A stretch of DNA of 64,000 nt from Salinimicrobium tongyeongense. GTDB taxonomy: Bacteria > Bacteroidota > Bacteroidia > Flavobacteriales > Flavobacteriaceae. A program made the position numbers and the translations under genes. Below are positions 27,185 through 36,509 of this stretch, piece by piece. Below the pieces are notes generated by a model. That model saw only the letters and a list, made by a program, of their open reading frames with translations, was not told the origin of the DNA and made no database searches. The stretch lies in the NCBI RefSeq assembly GCF_026109735.1, contig NZ_CP069620.1:1240001-1304000 (forward strand). The letters run 5' to 3'. Within the stretch, counting starts at the first letter, position 1. Each line of letters starts with the position of its first letter.

Positions 27185-29212
27185 CTATATGCATTTACTT
27201 TTTTTTAAATTTTGAACTGCCAGTGGCAGAATAAGGGAGAATTCAGATCCCTTTCCATATTCGCTGTTCACTTCAATCTTTCCGCCGTGCCTGTCAATGA
27301 TTTGTTTGGTAAGGTACAGGCCGAGCCCGAGGCCACTTATACCCTGGGTCTCTTCGGCCCTGTAGAAGCGCGTAAAGAGCTGTCTACGCTGCTCCCCGGT
27401 TAGCCCTATTCCCATATCCCGAACCTTCACCACCACATTCTCTCCAACCACCTCTAGCTCAACGAAGATCTCATCGGCTTTTGGGGAGTATTTAATCGCA
27501 TTGGTCATTAGGTTGAGAATCGCCTGCTCTATTCTTTGTCTGTCGCCTTCAATAATGACTGAATCATTCCACAGCTTCTCGGTGACCCGGTGAGACTGCG
27601 AAGAGTAAGAAAAGGTCTCAATGATCTCCTTCAGCATCTCACGGATATCAAAAACCTCAAGATTGAAATTGAGCTGACCAGATTCTATTCTCGACATGTT
27701 TAACAGGTCTTCCACAAGGGTGTTCAGTTTATCAACCTGGCATAAAGATTTATCAAGAAATAACTGAGAGATCTTATCGGCTTTCTTTTTTGACAGCACC
27801 TGCAAATATCCTTTAATAGTGGTAAGCGGTGTCTTTAATTCGTGGCTGGCCAGTGCAATGAACTCATCTTTCTTTTCACTTAAAGATTTTACCTGCTCAA
27901 AGAGCCTTGAATTATCTAAAGAAACTGCGGCCTGGGCAGCGATGTTGAGCACCAGCAGTTCATGTTCGGCTGTAAATTTCCCGGCTTCAGGATGACCGTA
28001 TAACAATCCGCCAATAACATTTCCATTTTTTGAGATTACCGGGATAGCCAGGTAACTCACCACTGAAAAATGCCCTTTTGGCATGCCTTTGTAAGGTGCA
28101 TTTTTTCCGAAGTCCTTATGTTTGGTAATATCGTCAACCCTCACCACTTTCCTGTCCCTGAAGGTGGGCAGGAACAAATCTGTATGCCGCGGCATGGCCA
28201 TGTGGTCAAAGATCTCCCTGGGAGCACCCGAAAGCGTGAACAGCTGAAAGGTGTTGCCCCTGTCATCGAGATTATTGTAGAAAAAAGCTCCAAATGCCGC
28301 CCCTGTAAGCTTGGTGGTGGCATCGGTTACCCGCTGCAGTATTCCCTGCACATCTAAATTTTCCGAAATACTTTTTCCTACCGTATTCAGCGTTTCCAGG
28401 TTGCGAATATATTTCTCCATTGCCGCCTGGGATTCAAGCCGGGCCGTAATATCACGGGCCACTTTGGAAGCACCAACTATATTTCCTGCGGAATCTTTTA
28501 CTGGGGAAACGGTAATAGAAACCGGAATCTCTCTACCCGATTTATGCCTTCGGATGGTTTCAAAATGGTCAATTTTTATTCCCCTCTTGATCTTGTCTAG
28601 AATCACATCTTCTTCGCTAAGGCGCTCCTCCGGAATTAATAGGGTTATAGACCGCCCCACCACTTCTTCTTCGGTGTACCCAAAGATCTCCTGCGCCCCC
28701 CTGTTCCAGCTCGCGATGATGCCCTGTAAGTTCTTACTCACTATTGCGTCATCTGAAGATTGCACTATAGCCGAAAGGGTTTCTTTTTTGATATGATCCC
28801 GCTTTTGATCGGTAATATCTACCAGTGTACTGTGCACCCCCTCTAACCGGCCATCTTTTGCAAAGATAGGTTTGGGGAAAACCAGCAAGAATTTGGAAGA
28901 ACCGTCGGGACATTCAATTCTAATCTCGCTACCCTCCTCCCGAGATCCCTTTTTTAGCACCTTTGCAATCGGGATTTCTTCCAAAGGCATAGGTTTACCA
29001 TCGGGGTAAAATATTTTCCAGGAACCACACCAGTACTCTTTGCCCAGGCTGGGGGTCCTTCCCCACAACTTTACGGCTGCTTTATTGAAATAGGTGAGCT
29101 TACCTTCTGCATCACATAAATAATTAGCAACGGGGGAGTCTTCAAGCAGCTGCCTGAACTCCACACCCAATACTCCCGGACCACCTATCTCGGGTTCATC
29201 ATTGCTTTGCAT
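27185..29212 (-). CDS. PAS/GAF sensor histidine kinase
   Basis: A soluble multi-domain kinase. From the ATG at 29212 it is 675 residues; an upstream TTG at 29287 would add 25. Order of domains: PAS near 25-130 (EDSPVANYLCDAEGKL), PAS near 145-270 (AIVQSSDDAIVSKNLQGI), GAF near 285-425, HisKA with phosphoacceptor His in ALASHELKTPLTTIKG (about 450), and HATPase_c (NLMTNAIKYSP, DMGIGL, GLGLGLYLTKQI). No transmembrane helix or signal peptide. It is followed by the single-domain response regulator in the same direction. Confidence 0.9.
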   Translation of the reverse strand: MQSNDEPEIGGPGVLGVEFRQLLEDSPVANYLCDAEGKLTYFNKAAVKLWGRTPSLGKEYWCGSWKIFYPDGKPMPLEEIPIAKVLKKGSREEGSEIRIECPDGSSKFLLVFPKPIFAKDGRLEGVHSTLVDITDQKRDHIKKETLSAIVQSSDDAIVSKNLQGIIASWNRGAQEIFGYTEEEVVGRSITLLIPEERLSEEDVILDKIKRGIKIDHFETIRRHKSGREIPVSITVSPVKDSAGNIVGASKVARDITARLESQAAMEKYIRNLETLNTVGKSISENLDVQGILQRVTDATTKLTGAAFGAFFYNNLDDRGNTFQLFTLSGAPREIFDHMAMPRHTDLFLPTFRDRKVVRVDDITKHKDFGKNAPYKGMPKGHFSVVSYLAIPVISKNGNVIGGLLYGHPEAGKFTAEHELLVLNIAAQAAVSLDNSRLFEQVKSLSEKKDEFIALASHELKTPLTTIKGYLQVLSKKKADKISQLFLDKSLCQVDKLNTLVEDLLNMSRIESGQLNFNLEVFDIREMLKEIIETFSYSSQSHRVTEKLWNDSVIIEGDRQRIEQAILNLMTNAIKYSPKADEIFVELEVVGENVVVKVRDMGIGLTGEQRRQLFTRFYRAEETQGISGLGLGLYLTKQIIDRHGGKIEVNSEYGKGSEFSLILPLAVQNLKKSKCI

Positions 29213-29389
29213 CTTTCTCGTGTTTTCTAGGGCGCCAAAAAAGGAGTTTTGGATTATAATCTTTGAATTAAGAAAATTCCTTATCAAAAATTAAAGATAA
29301 GTCTTACAGGCAATAATAAATGCTTAAAACGCAACCTTATAATTCCTTTAACACGATTCCCGGCCCTGCAGGAGATTTGAAAGGCCCTA

Positions 29390-29553
29390 AAAACAAAAAA
29401 GCCCTTCCCAAAAAAGGGAAAAGCTTCTCATTGGTTTACTTCTAAACCCAGGTAAGTCAAAGACTTACCACAAACAACACAACTAACGTTTACTGCGAAA
29501 AAAAGCTCCCCGTATTTGAGGAGCTTCTTTGCAATTTGCGGTCTGGACGAGAC
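29390..29553. repeat. Left attachment repeat of the genomic island (164 bp)
   Basis: Identical over 164 bases to 48430-48593. It ends with 15 bases that correspond to the 3' end of tRNA-Asp, followed (reading the minus strand) by the tRNA terminator hairpins, but the rest of the tRNA is absent here. This is the att copy left on the far side after integration. It includes the perfect inverted repeat GGTAAGTC-AAA-GACTTACC at 29451-29469. No gene lies between 29288 and 29644. Confidence 0.93.
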
Positions 29554-29644
29554 AGAACAGTATTTCATTAACCAAGTCATTCCCAACCAATTACAAGCAA
29601 AACCATAGAAAGGGTCCCTTTATTGTAATAAAAATCCACTAATT

Positions 29645-32530
29645 CTAAGGTTTAACAGTGATTTCTTTTATTAAATCTACAATTTTCTGTGTACTGAATT
29701 GAGTCTTAAAATTGATTTTAACATTCCCACCAAAAAACTTCTCTGCATGTTTTATTTTTTGCTTCTCTTCATCTCTCAGGCGATCTTTTCCAGAAACATC
29801 TTTAGTTTCAATTATAAAATGTAGCTTTTTTTCACCATTGTTTAGATGGAGGACATAGGCAAAATCGGGGGAGTAACTTTTTCCCCCAGCTACAGGAATT
29901 TTAATGGAATTTTTGGGAATCTTAGTGAAGACTACTACTTCTTCAATTGGAGATTCAATATTTTCCTTTTCTAGTTCAGAGTCATAATATAATTCGTCGA
30001 AAAAGTAGTCTTTATTAACAGGCAAATCAGAATATTTCACTCCAACATCTGAGGCGGAAATTTCTTTTAAAACCTCTCCTTCACTATTAGTAATTTTTGT
30101 CGGGTGAATAGTATTTGAAACTTTCATATACTCAATGCTGAACTTATCTACGGCATTGTACATCAAGAAATTATTAAAGTTTTGTTTTATAAGTCTTACT
30201 GTGGAATTATTCAGATACTTATTAATCTCAATTTCCGAAGCAATTAAAGCCTCATGAATAGTCTTAATGTTGAGATTTGTTGATCCTGCCAATTCCAATA
30301 AAAACTCACTATAATCCATAGTTGAAATAGGTGTAATATCTTCATCAAGGATAGAAATTTCATCTGATGAAATTGCTTGGTCATCTTTTATTTCAATTTT
30401 AGATCTACGCTCTCTTATTCCTTCTACAGAAAAATTTGCTTTCTGTTCTATAAAAAATTCCGTCAACAGTTTTTTAAATTGAGACTCTTCATGAAATTTA
30501 TACTCCAAAATCACTTTTTCATTGAGTTTTTCCCACAACTCCTTTAAGTCCTGATATTTTTCTGTTCTAATTTTCAGTCTCTTGTTTGATTCCGTAGATT
30601 TTCTAATTTTATTCGAACCTACTCCTTGAAAGATTAAGGGATATTTGTTTTTTATATATATAAATCCTCCCTCTTTAAATTTATTTGTTCTTGTTACAAC
30701 ATTATCTTGGTCAAGTAAATCCAGTAGTTCATCTTCACTAGTCTCATACAAATCACAGATTTTTTTTATCATTTCACCAGAAAGTTTCTCTGGTACTTCT
30801 TCTGCGGATATTGCTCCAGATTTATAATTGATTTCATTAACAAGATGATCAATAAAATCGCTTTCTGTAAAGTCTACAAAATAGTTAAGAAAGAATTGCT
30901 CATCCTTTACCCTATTACCATATTCATTTACTGGTAAACGTAAACCTCGTCCTACTTCTTGCAATTTTGAGATCTCGCTTCCACTACTTCTTAATTTACA
31001 AATCTGAAATACATTAGGATTATCCCAACCTTCTCTTAAGGTCCACTTTGAGAATATAAATCGTCTTGGATTACCCAAATCAAGCATGGCTTGTTTGTTA
31101 TGCAAAATTTCATCCACCTGCTGGCTTATATCATCTTCTTTGTTTGAATCCTTCCCTTTTTTATCTACCGCAAAATATCCTCCATGAGTTCGAGAAATAG
31201 CCTTTAAAGATTTTTCTAAATAGCTCCTATAGAACAAGTTTTTTTCATCCTTTAGTAAGTGCCTTATTTCAGCTTCCACTAATCGTTCTAAAGTCTTTTT
31301 AATATATCCATCTTCCTTCCTATATTCTTCTATATTATCTATGAAAAACAGAGTTAGAGGCTTTATCTTAACATCTCTCGTCAATAGCGCTTTCTCTATT
31401 AGGAAATGATTCTTCACAGCCTTCTGAATCATTGTCTCCTGTACAGTTTGTGCATAGGAATAAGGGTTTATTTTATCACCCTTTTTCATTTCTAGACCAT
31501 TTGATAATTCCACTTTACTCTTGCTAAGATTCTCAATTATCAAATCGATCATTTCGGAATGAACTTTTTGAAGGCTTTCTTTCCTACTTAATTTCACCCT
31601 TTGTTTTTTACCATTTTCTATTAATTCAAAAGTAGCTTCTTTACCATCAGTATTTATTAACCTTACCAATGCATTTTTCCCACTTTCAAACTCTGTAATG
31701 TGACCTATAACACCTTTAACCAAGTTATTATTGAAAGAGTCCACTGCAGACAGTGTGTAAATAAGATTTTCATATTCCTGAAAAGTTGCCCCATATCTAA
31801 GAATAAATTGAGGTCCCATTTTTTGAATATTTCCCCACGTCTTATTGACTTGGGAAAATTTGTGAGGTTCATCAATAATTACAAAAGGCTTAACGGCAGA
31901 TATTCCTTTAAATGGTACGGTATATTCATCGAAGAGACCCTTATCATAACTCTTCTGCATCGTATCAGAATTAATCATACCAGTATTAATTATCATTACC
32001 TGGATTTTTGAGTGTTCAAAGTCACCAGAAGAAACGAAGGAACTAACGGCAGGAGGCATATTTGATTTTCTCTTTTGAGATCCTTTAATACTCTCGACCT
32101 TATGCAATCTTATAGTTTTTCCATATTGCTCTTTAAAATGTTGACGAGAAGTGTCAGATTTTATGAAATCTATGGCCCCTGCTTTTATGGATAAAGTTGG
32201 AACTACAACTATAAATTTGAAAATCCCGAAATGTTTGTTCATTTCAAAAATTGTCTTGACATAGGTATAGGTTTTTCCTGTACCTGTCTCCATCATAATG
32301 TCTAAAATATTACTCTGACCACTTGGCAGTTCTTTAATCCCATTGTGACCCTGAATTAACCTTAGGTTTTCACTATATCTCATTCCCGTTTTATGATTGA
32401 AAACAGGATTGATGAAATTTTTATTTACTCCTGAAGATTTCTGTATCTCTAGATGATTAAAAACAGCTAGAGTACTTTCTACTGCCTGAGTCTGATGCTG
32501 AAGATTCTTTTCAAAATTAAATCCCTTCAT
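29645..32530 (-). CDS. res: Type III restriction enzyme, Res subunit
   Basis: ATP-dependent endonuclease/translocase that cuts DNA when two unmodified sites meet. The 961 residues include Walker A METGTGKTYTYV near 80-90, the superfamily 2 Walker B as IDEPH near 213, helicase motif VI region (LQEVGRGLRLPV), and a C-terminal PD-(D/E)xK-type nuclease (SPDFAYVL...FIIETKD, about 895-925). It starts 1 base from the stop of mod. The gene is intact, so with mod it should form a working system. DEPH instead of DEAH is seen in type III Res proteins. Confidence 0.92.
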   Translation of the reverse strand: MKGFNFEKNLQHQTQAVESTLAVFNHLEIQKSSGVNKNFINPVFNHKTGMRYSENLRLIQGHNGIKELPSGQSNILDIMMETGTGKTYTYVKTIFEMNKHFGIFKFIVVVPTLSIKAGAIDFIKSDTSRQHFKEQYGKTIRLHKVESIKGSQKRKSNMPPAVSSFVSSGDFEHSKIQVMIINTGMINSDTMQKSYDKGLFDEYTVPFKGISAVKPFVIIDEPHKFSQVNKTWGNIQKMGPQFILRYGATFQEYENLIYTLSAVDSFNNNLVKGVIGHITEFESGKNALVRLINTDGKEATFELIENGKKQRVKLSRKESLQKVHSEMIDLIIENLSKSKVELSNGLEMKKGDKINPYSYAQTVQETMIQKAVKNHFLIEKALLTRDVKIKPLTLFFIDNIEEYRKEDGYIKKTLERLVEAEIRHLLKDEKNLFYRSYLEKSLKAISRTHGGYFAVDKKGKDSNKEDDISQQVDEILHNKQAMLDLGNPRRFIFSKWTLREGWDNPNVFQICKLRSSGSEISKLQEVGRGLRLPVNEYGNRVKDEQFFLNYFVDFTESDFIDHLVNEINYKSGAISAEEVPEKLSGEMIKKICDLYETSEDELLDLLDQDNVVTRTNKFKEGGFIYIKNKYPLIFQGVGSNKIRKSTESNKRLKIRTEKYQDLKELWEKLNEKVILEYKFHEESQFKKLLTEFFIEQKANFSVEGIRERRSKIEIKDDQAISSDEISILDEDITPISTMDYSEFLLELAGSTNLNIKTIHEALIASEIEINKYLNNSTVRLIKQNFNNFLMYNAVDKFSIEYMKVSNTIHPTKITNSEGEVLKEISASDVGVKYSDLPVNKDYFFDELYYDSELEKENIESPIEEVVVFTKIPKNSIKIPVAGGKSYSPDFAYVLHLNNGEKKLHFIIETKDVSGKDRLRDEEKQKIKHAEKFFGGNVKINFKTQFSTQKIVDLIKEITVKP

Positions 32531-32531
32531 T

Positions 32532-34688
32532 TTAATACCTGATTATGAAGTCAATATCAATATTCTTCTTATTAGAATAAGTCTTTATATTTTCCGCGAT
32601 CTCTCGTAGATTTTTACTTTCGAAGTGATAACCAAAAGCAACAATTGAGGTAGGATTAAATTTTTTATTAGTGTCAATTTCTTCAAGCAAAGCTTTTAAA
32701 TTAATGGTTTTAAATCCTTTATTAACTAAGTACAATCTTTTTTCCGTAAAGTAGGAAATGTAATTCCCTAACAAGATTTCCTCCAGTTCATTTGTTAATG
32801 CAATTCCATCATATGTTTTCCATGTTGTAAGCAATGCTTTTAAATCCTCATCAACTAATTTTTTTTCATCAAATAATTTCGTTTGAGCTTCTAGTTTCTC
32901 TGCTTTCAAATTGTAGTCCTCCCAAACAGGAAAAGTTTCAAAAATTTTTAGCCCTAAATCCATTTCAGACAAATCTCTTGCCTTGCTTTCTGGAATTTCA
33001 ACGGTATGCTTCTTACCACAGAATTCACATAATTCTTTTTTTGAACTTGAAGGCTTATCCACATTCTCTTTTTCTATCCTTTTTGCTGACCTGATCAACC
33101 TTTCTTTGGTAATATCAAATATTGTCGGTGTTTTTACACTCAGTTTATTTTTAGCAAAATCGTATGCTGCCTTATCTTTCTTTGGGTCAATAATTTCTGG
33201 TAGTTGCACTAAAATATATTTTCTATTTCCACCATCATTTGCATTTAACTCCATTACTGCATCTCCAGTAGTTCCTGATCCTGCAAAAAAATCTAAAACA
33301 ATAAAGTCTTTATCTGGTATTAAACTAATTATATATTTAATTAAATTCCTGTTTTTAGGATTACTGAAGACCCCACTAACTCCTAAAAGATCGGCTAATT
33401 GGGTGGTTCCATCATTAGTGGAAAACTTTAATATGCTTCTACTATTTGTGGTATCATCATATGTAACATAAAATTTTCCATCTATAGACTCAACATTTTC
33501 TGAAGGAATAAAATTTCTTTTATTTACAGTATATCCGTTTTTAGTTTTTTTGATAATAATCTTTGCGCTATCCTTTGTGAATTTTGGCAACTCCCATGTC
33601 CATGCTCCCAACTTTCCACGAACCTTTGGAGGTCTGATTTTAATATAACCTCTTTCTAAAAGATCAATATTATCTTCATAAACTTCTTCCTCATTATTCG
33701 AAGTCTTGGCTAATTCAATATTATAATCTTGAATTCCCTGAAAATCTTTTGTTTCAGGATTATAATAAACAGTGTAGCCTAAATTATGTCGCTTATTCAA
33801 TGTACCTCCGTCTCCTCTAGTAGTAATAGGATCTTTAATTTCAAAAAACTTGTCTTCTTCTTTGAAAACTTCTTTTGTGACAACTTTTTTTCTTTCTAAT
33901 GATGCTTTAATATCTGTTGCTGATATATATTGTGTTTCTTTCCTATAACAGATCAAATATTCATGGTTCTTTTGAACATTAGTAGTATCATTTTTAGAAT
34001 TAAGTTTATTATGAACAATTTGAGCAATAAAATTTTCCTCACCAAAAACAGTATCCATTAACACGCGAAGTTGGGCAACTTCATTATCATCAATAGATAC
34101 AAAAATGACCCCATCCTCATCCAATAATTGTCTTGCAATGTATAAACGAGGATACATAAAAGTTAACCATGCAGAATGAGAGTTACTATTGCTCTGAGTA
34201 AAATCTAATATCCTCTTGGCTTTTTCTTCATCAATACCAGCCAATTCTTTTAATTCATCTACTGTAAACTTTCGGTTATCTTTATAAACAAAACCATCAC
34301 TCCCAGTATTATAGGGGGGATCAATATATATTAGTCTAATAGCTTCATTATAGGCATTTGATAAGTGTTTTAGTACCTCAAGATTATCTCCCTTAATTAA
34401 TAAATTCTGAGAATCCTTATTGCCCTCTTTATTATTAAAGGCTTCATCCTCTTTCAATAACGTGGTTGGATCGTTAGTAGCTAAAATCTGAGCATAGGAT
34501 TTCCCCAGCCAATCTAGAGTGTAACTTTCCACTGAAAAGTCTACTTCATTCTCTGCAATTTCTTGTTTAAACTTTTCAATATCGAAAGTTCCAGTTTTGG
34601 TAAAACATTGTCCGAAATATTTTTTCAGGATTTCAATATTATTTGGGATTGATTCTGTTAGGTTAGATCTATTCTCTTCGTTGCCCAT
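32532..34688 (-). CDS. mod: Type III DNA methyltransferase, Mod subunit (adenine-N6)
   Basis: Recognises the target sequence and methylates adenine for the type III system. The 718-residue protein has beta-class order: DPPYNTG (motif IV, residues 123-129) precedes the SAM-binding motif LDFFAGSGTTGD (465-476). The region between them (about 220-440) is the presumed target-recognition domain. A CxxC-H element (CEFCGKKH) occurs near 555. The first gene of the mod-res operon, transcribed divergently from the helicase gene. The SerAsn-rich string near 165 (TQSNSNSHS) is not a simple repeat, so no phase-variable tract is evident. Confidence 0.93.
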   Translation of the reverse strand: MGNEENRSNLTESIPNNIEILKKYFGQCFTKTGTFDIEKFKQEIAENEVDFSVESYTLDWLGKSYAQILATNDPTTLLKEDEAFNNKEGNKDSQNLLIKGDNLEVLKHLSNAYNEAIRLIYIDPPYNTGSDGFVYKDNRKFTVDELKELAGIDEEKAKRILDFTQSNSNSHSAWLTFMYPRLYIARQLLDEDGVIFVSIDDNEVAQLRVLMDTVFGEENFIAQIVHNKLNSKNDTTNVQKNHEYLICYRKETQYISATDIKASLERKKVVTKEVFKEEDKFFEIKDPITTRGDGGTLNKRHNLGYTVYYNPETKDFQGIQDYNIELAKTSNNEEEVYEDNIDLLERGYIKIRPPKVRGKLGAWTWELPKFTKDSAKIIIKKTKNGYTVNKRNFIPSENVESIDGKFYVTYDDTTNSRSILKFSTNDGTTQLADLLGVSGVFSNPKNRNLIKYIISLIPDKDFIVLDFFAGSGTTGDAVMELNANDGGNRKYILVQLPEIIDPKKDKAAYDFAKNKLSVKTPTIFDITKERLIRSAKRIEKENVDKPSSSKKELCEFCGKKHTVEIPESKARDLSEMDLGLKIFETFPVWEDYNLKAEKLEAQTKLFDEKKLVDEDLKALLTTWKTYDGIALTNELEEILLGNYISYFTEKRLYLVNKGFKTINLKALLEEIDTNKKFNPTSIVAFGYHFESKNLREIAENIKTYSNKKNIDIDFIIRY

Positions 34689-34815
34689 AATTATAAATTA
34701 TCTCAGTTTTAAAGGTACTACACTTCTCTAAAGCGCCAATTTAAAGTTCATATTAACCTTGAATTGTAGTAGGAGTTCATTTACAAATTAAAGAGTTATT
34801 ACCTTCTCTTACTAA

Positions 34816-34823
34816 TAATTTTG
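34816..34823 (+). promoter_or_regulatory. Putative -7 promoter element of the island helicase gene
   Basis: TAATTTTG matches TAnnTTTG and ends 29 bases before the ATG at 34853. This supports that ATG over the upstream TTG at 34829, which would start only 6 bases after the element. Confidence 0.45.
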
Positions 34824-34852
34824 CGAAATTGCCGCCTATATTTTTTCAGAGA

Positions 34853-36496
34853 ATGACTTCAAAAAGCCCCGTAGAAATACCCATAAAAAAATACATTTCA
34901 GAAGAGAAGGAATTTATTTTAGCCTTTATTGAAGAAAACAGAAGAGTTCTTCTTAATGCTAGTCCAGGTAGTGGTAAAACTACCTTCTTTGCCAATCTCT
35001 GTATCACCCACCTACAAAATAAAAAAAAAGGAAGAATAATTTTCTGTAGCCCTTACCTAATCATTCAAGGCCAATTCAAAAGAGCATTAGAAAAGAAAAA
35101 TATCAATGTTGATCTTGAATTAAATGCAGCCTCTAGAAGAAAGCAACTTCTCCCTCAAGATAAAATTATTACTACCACATACAAAAGCTTAAGATTAATT
35201 GAAGAGGATCTCCACTCCAATGATTTATTAATAATTGATGAAGCGCACTCACTCCTTTATAGTTATAAAAAGGAAGGCAAGAGAGACTTTTTTGTAAAAG
35301 CAATTCAATCTCTATATAAAACTTCAGCTAAAATGGTCTTAATGACAGGCACTCCTTACCACGGCATTACGAAGTTACTTTCCCTTTCGGAACTGAGAGT
35401 TGTAAGAAGTGAAATAAAAGCCAGAGTTAAAGTTGATTATTCAAACACAAAATATTTGGCGGTAGCTTTGTCTTTTGCGGAGAACTGTCTTATGCAATAC
35501 GGTAAGGAAAAATTAAATGTGATATACATAAGAAACACTAAAAAATGTGATTCCATAAAAAGTGCTATTGAGGATAATTTCAAGTGCAAAGCTTTTGTAT
35601 TGACATCTAAGAGAAAACAAACAGCAGTTTATAAAACTCTAGAAAAAGAATCTTTTATTCAAAAAGATTACCAATTTTTAATTACTACCAATGTCATTAG
35701 CACTGGCGCCAATATACTCAATGACAATATTGGAAAGGCTTTAATGATAGATGAGTTCAATCCAACAGAAATAAAACAATTCTCTAAAAGGTTCCGCAAG
35801 AAACCTGATATAGAAATTGAAATTGTAAACAAAAATTATCTTAAGAATGAAAGACCTGTAGAAGAGGTTAGACAGGAATTAATAGAGGAAAGAAATCATC
35901 AAAGGTTTTTCTATCAGAGACTTTTAGATGCTATAAAAATTTTTTACACAGGGGAGGAAAACTTATTCAAGTTTGACAGAAATTTTCATAATGAAACCTT
36001 TATTGGATCTCCAGTTCAGTTGTTAGAAAGCACAATAGAAAGATTGGTTATTCAGGAAGCTTATTTTGTAGAGCAAATATCCTACACCTTCAATACCCCA
36101 ATAGAATTGGTAAAGGCATTAAATAAACATGATGATGTAACCTCAGTTCTAACTGAATCCATAGATGACAACCCCCAACAAATAGATGACGGAATTTATA
36201 AACAATTGGATGAATTAAAGTACCAGTCTATTGTTTCAGATTTTATTGTGCGTCAGGATAATTATTTTCAAGCTCTCCTTCACTATTTCACCTCAATTAA
36301 GGATGCTTATGAAAAATGGAAGTTAGAAGATTTCTTGAAAGCTAGAAGAAATATTCAGAATATTAAAAAGAAAGATCTTGACAAAGAAATTTTAGAAATA
36401 ATTTCACAGTTTGATTTTATTTCCCGAATACTATATCCTTTATACACGGTAGATGAATTTATACAAGACATTCCAAAGAGTCTCTACTTGAAATAG
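34853..36496 (+). CDS. Superfamily 2 DEAD/DEAH helicase, origin-binding-protein-like
   Basis: A 547-residue helicase. Motifs: Walker A ASPGSGKTTFF near 35-46, motif Ia SPYLIIQ, motif II IDEAH near 129, motif III LMTGTP near 165, and a C-terminal helicase half with TTNVISTGANI and an arginine-rich motif VI (KQFSKRFRKKPDIEIE). The compact layout recalls replication origin-binding type helicases of phages and mobile elements. It stands upstream of an IS481 insertion and opposite mod. It could serve island replication, or defence, given the neighbouring restriction genes; I cannot decide from sequence. Confidence 0.8.
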   Translation: MTSKSPVEIPIKKYISEEKEFILAFIEENRRVLLNASPGSGKTTFFANLCITHLQNKKKGRIIFCSPYLIIQGQFKRALEKKNINVDLELNAASRRKQLLPQDKIITTTYKSLRLIEEDLHSNDLLIIDEAHSLLYSYKKEGKRDFFVKAIQSLYKTSAKMVLMTGTPYHGITKLLSLSELRVVRSEIKARVKVDYSNTKYLAVALSFAENCLMQYGKEKLNVIYIRNTKKCDSIKSAIEDNFKCKAFVLTSKRKQTAVYKTLEKESFIQKDYQFLITTNVISTGANILNDNIGKALMIDEFNPTEIKQFSKRFRKKPDIEIEIVNKNYLKNERPVEEVRQELIEERNHQRFFYQRLLDAIKIFYTGEENLFKFDRNFHNETFIGSPVQLLESTIERLVIQEAYFVEQISYTFNTPIELVKALNKHDDVTSVLTESIDDNPQQIDDGIYKQLDELKYQSIVSDFIVRQDNYFQALLHYFTSIKDAYEKWKLEDFLKARRNIQNIKKKDLDKEILEIISQFDFISRILYPLYTVDEFIQDIPKSLYLK

Positions 36497-36509
36497 ACAC
36501 GATAAAATC

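Noticed and set aside
32532-34688. Phase-variable tract in mod
   Set aside because: No simple tandem repeat is present; the SNSNS-like stretch near residue 166 is too short and irregular.
34829-34852. TTG start that lengthens the helicase by eight residues
   Set aside because: It lies 6 bases after the -7 promoter motif; the ATG at 34853 has correct spacing.
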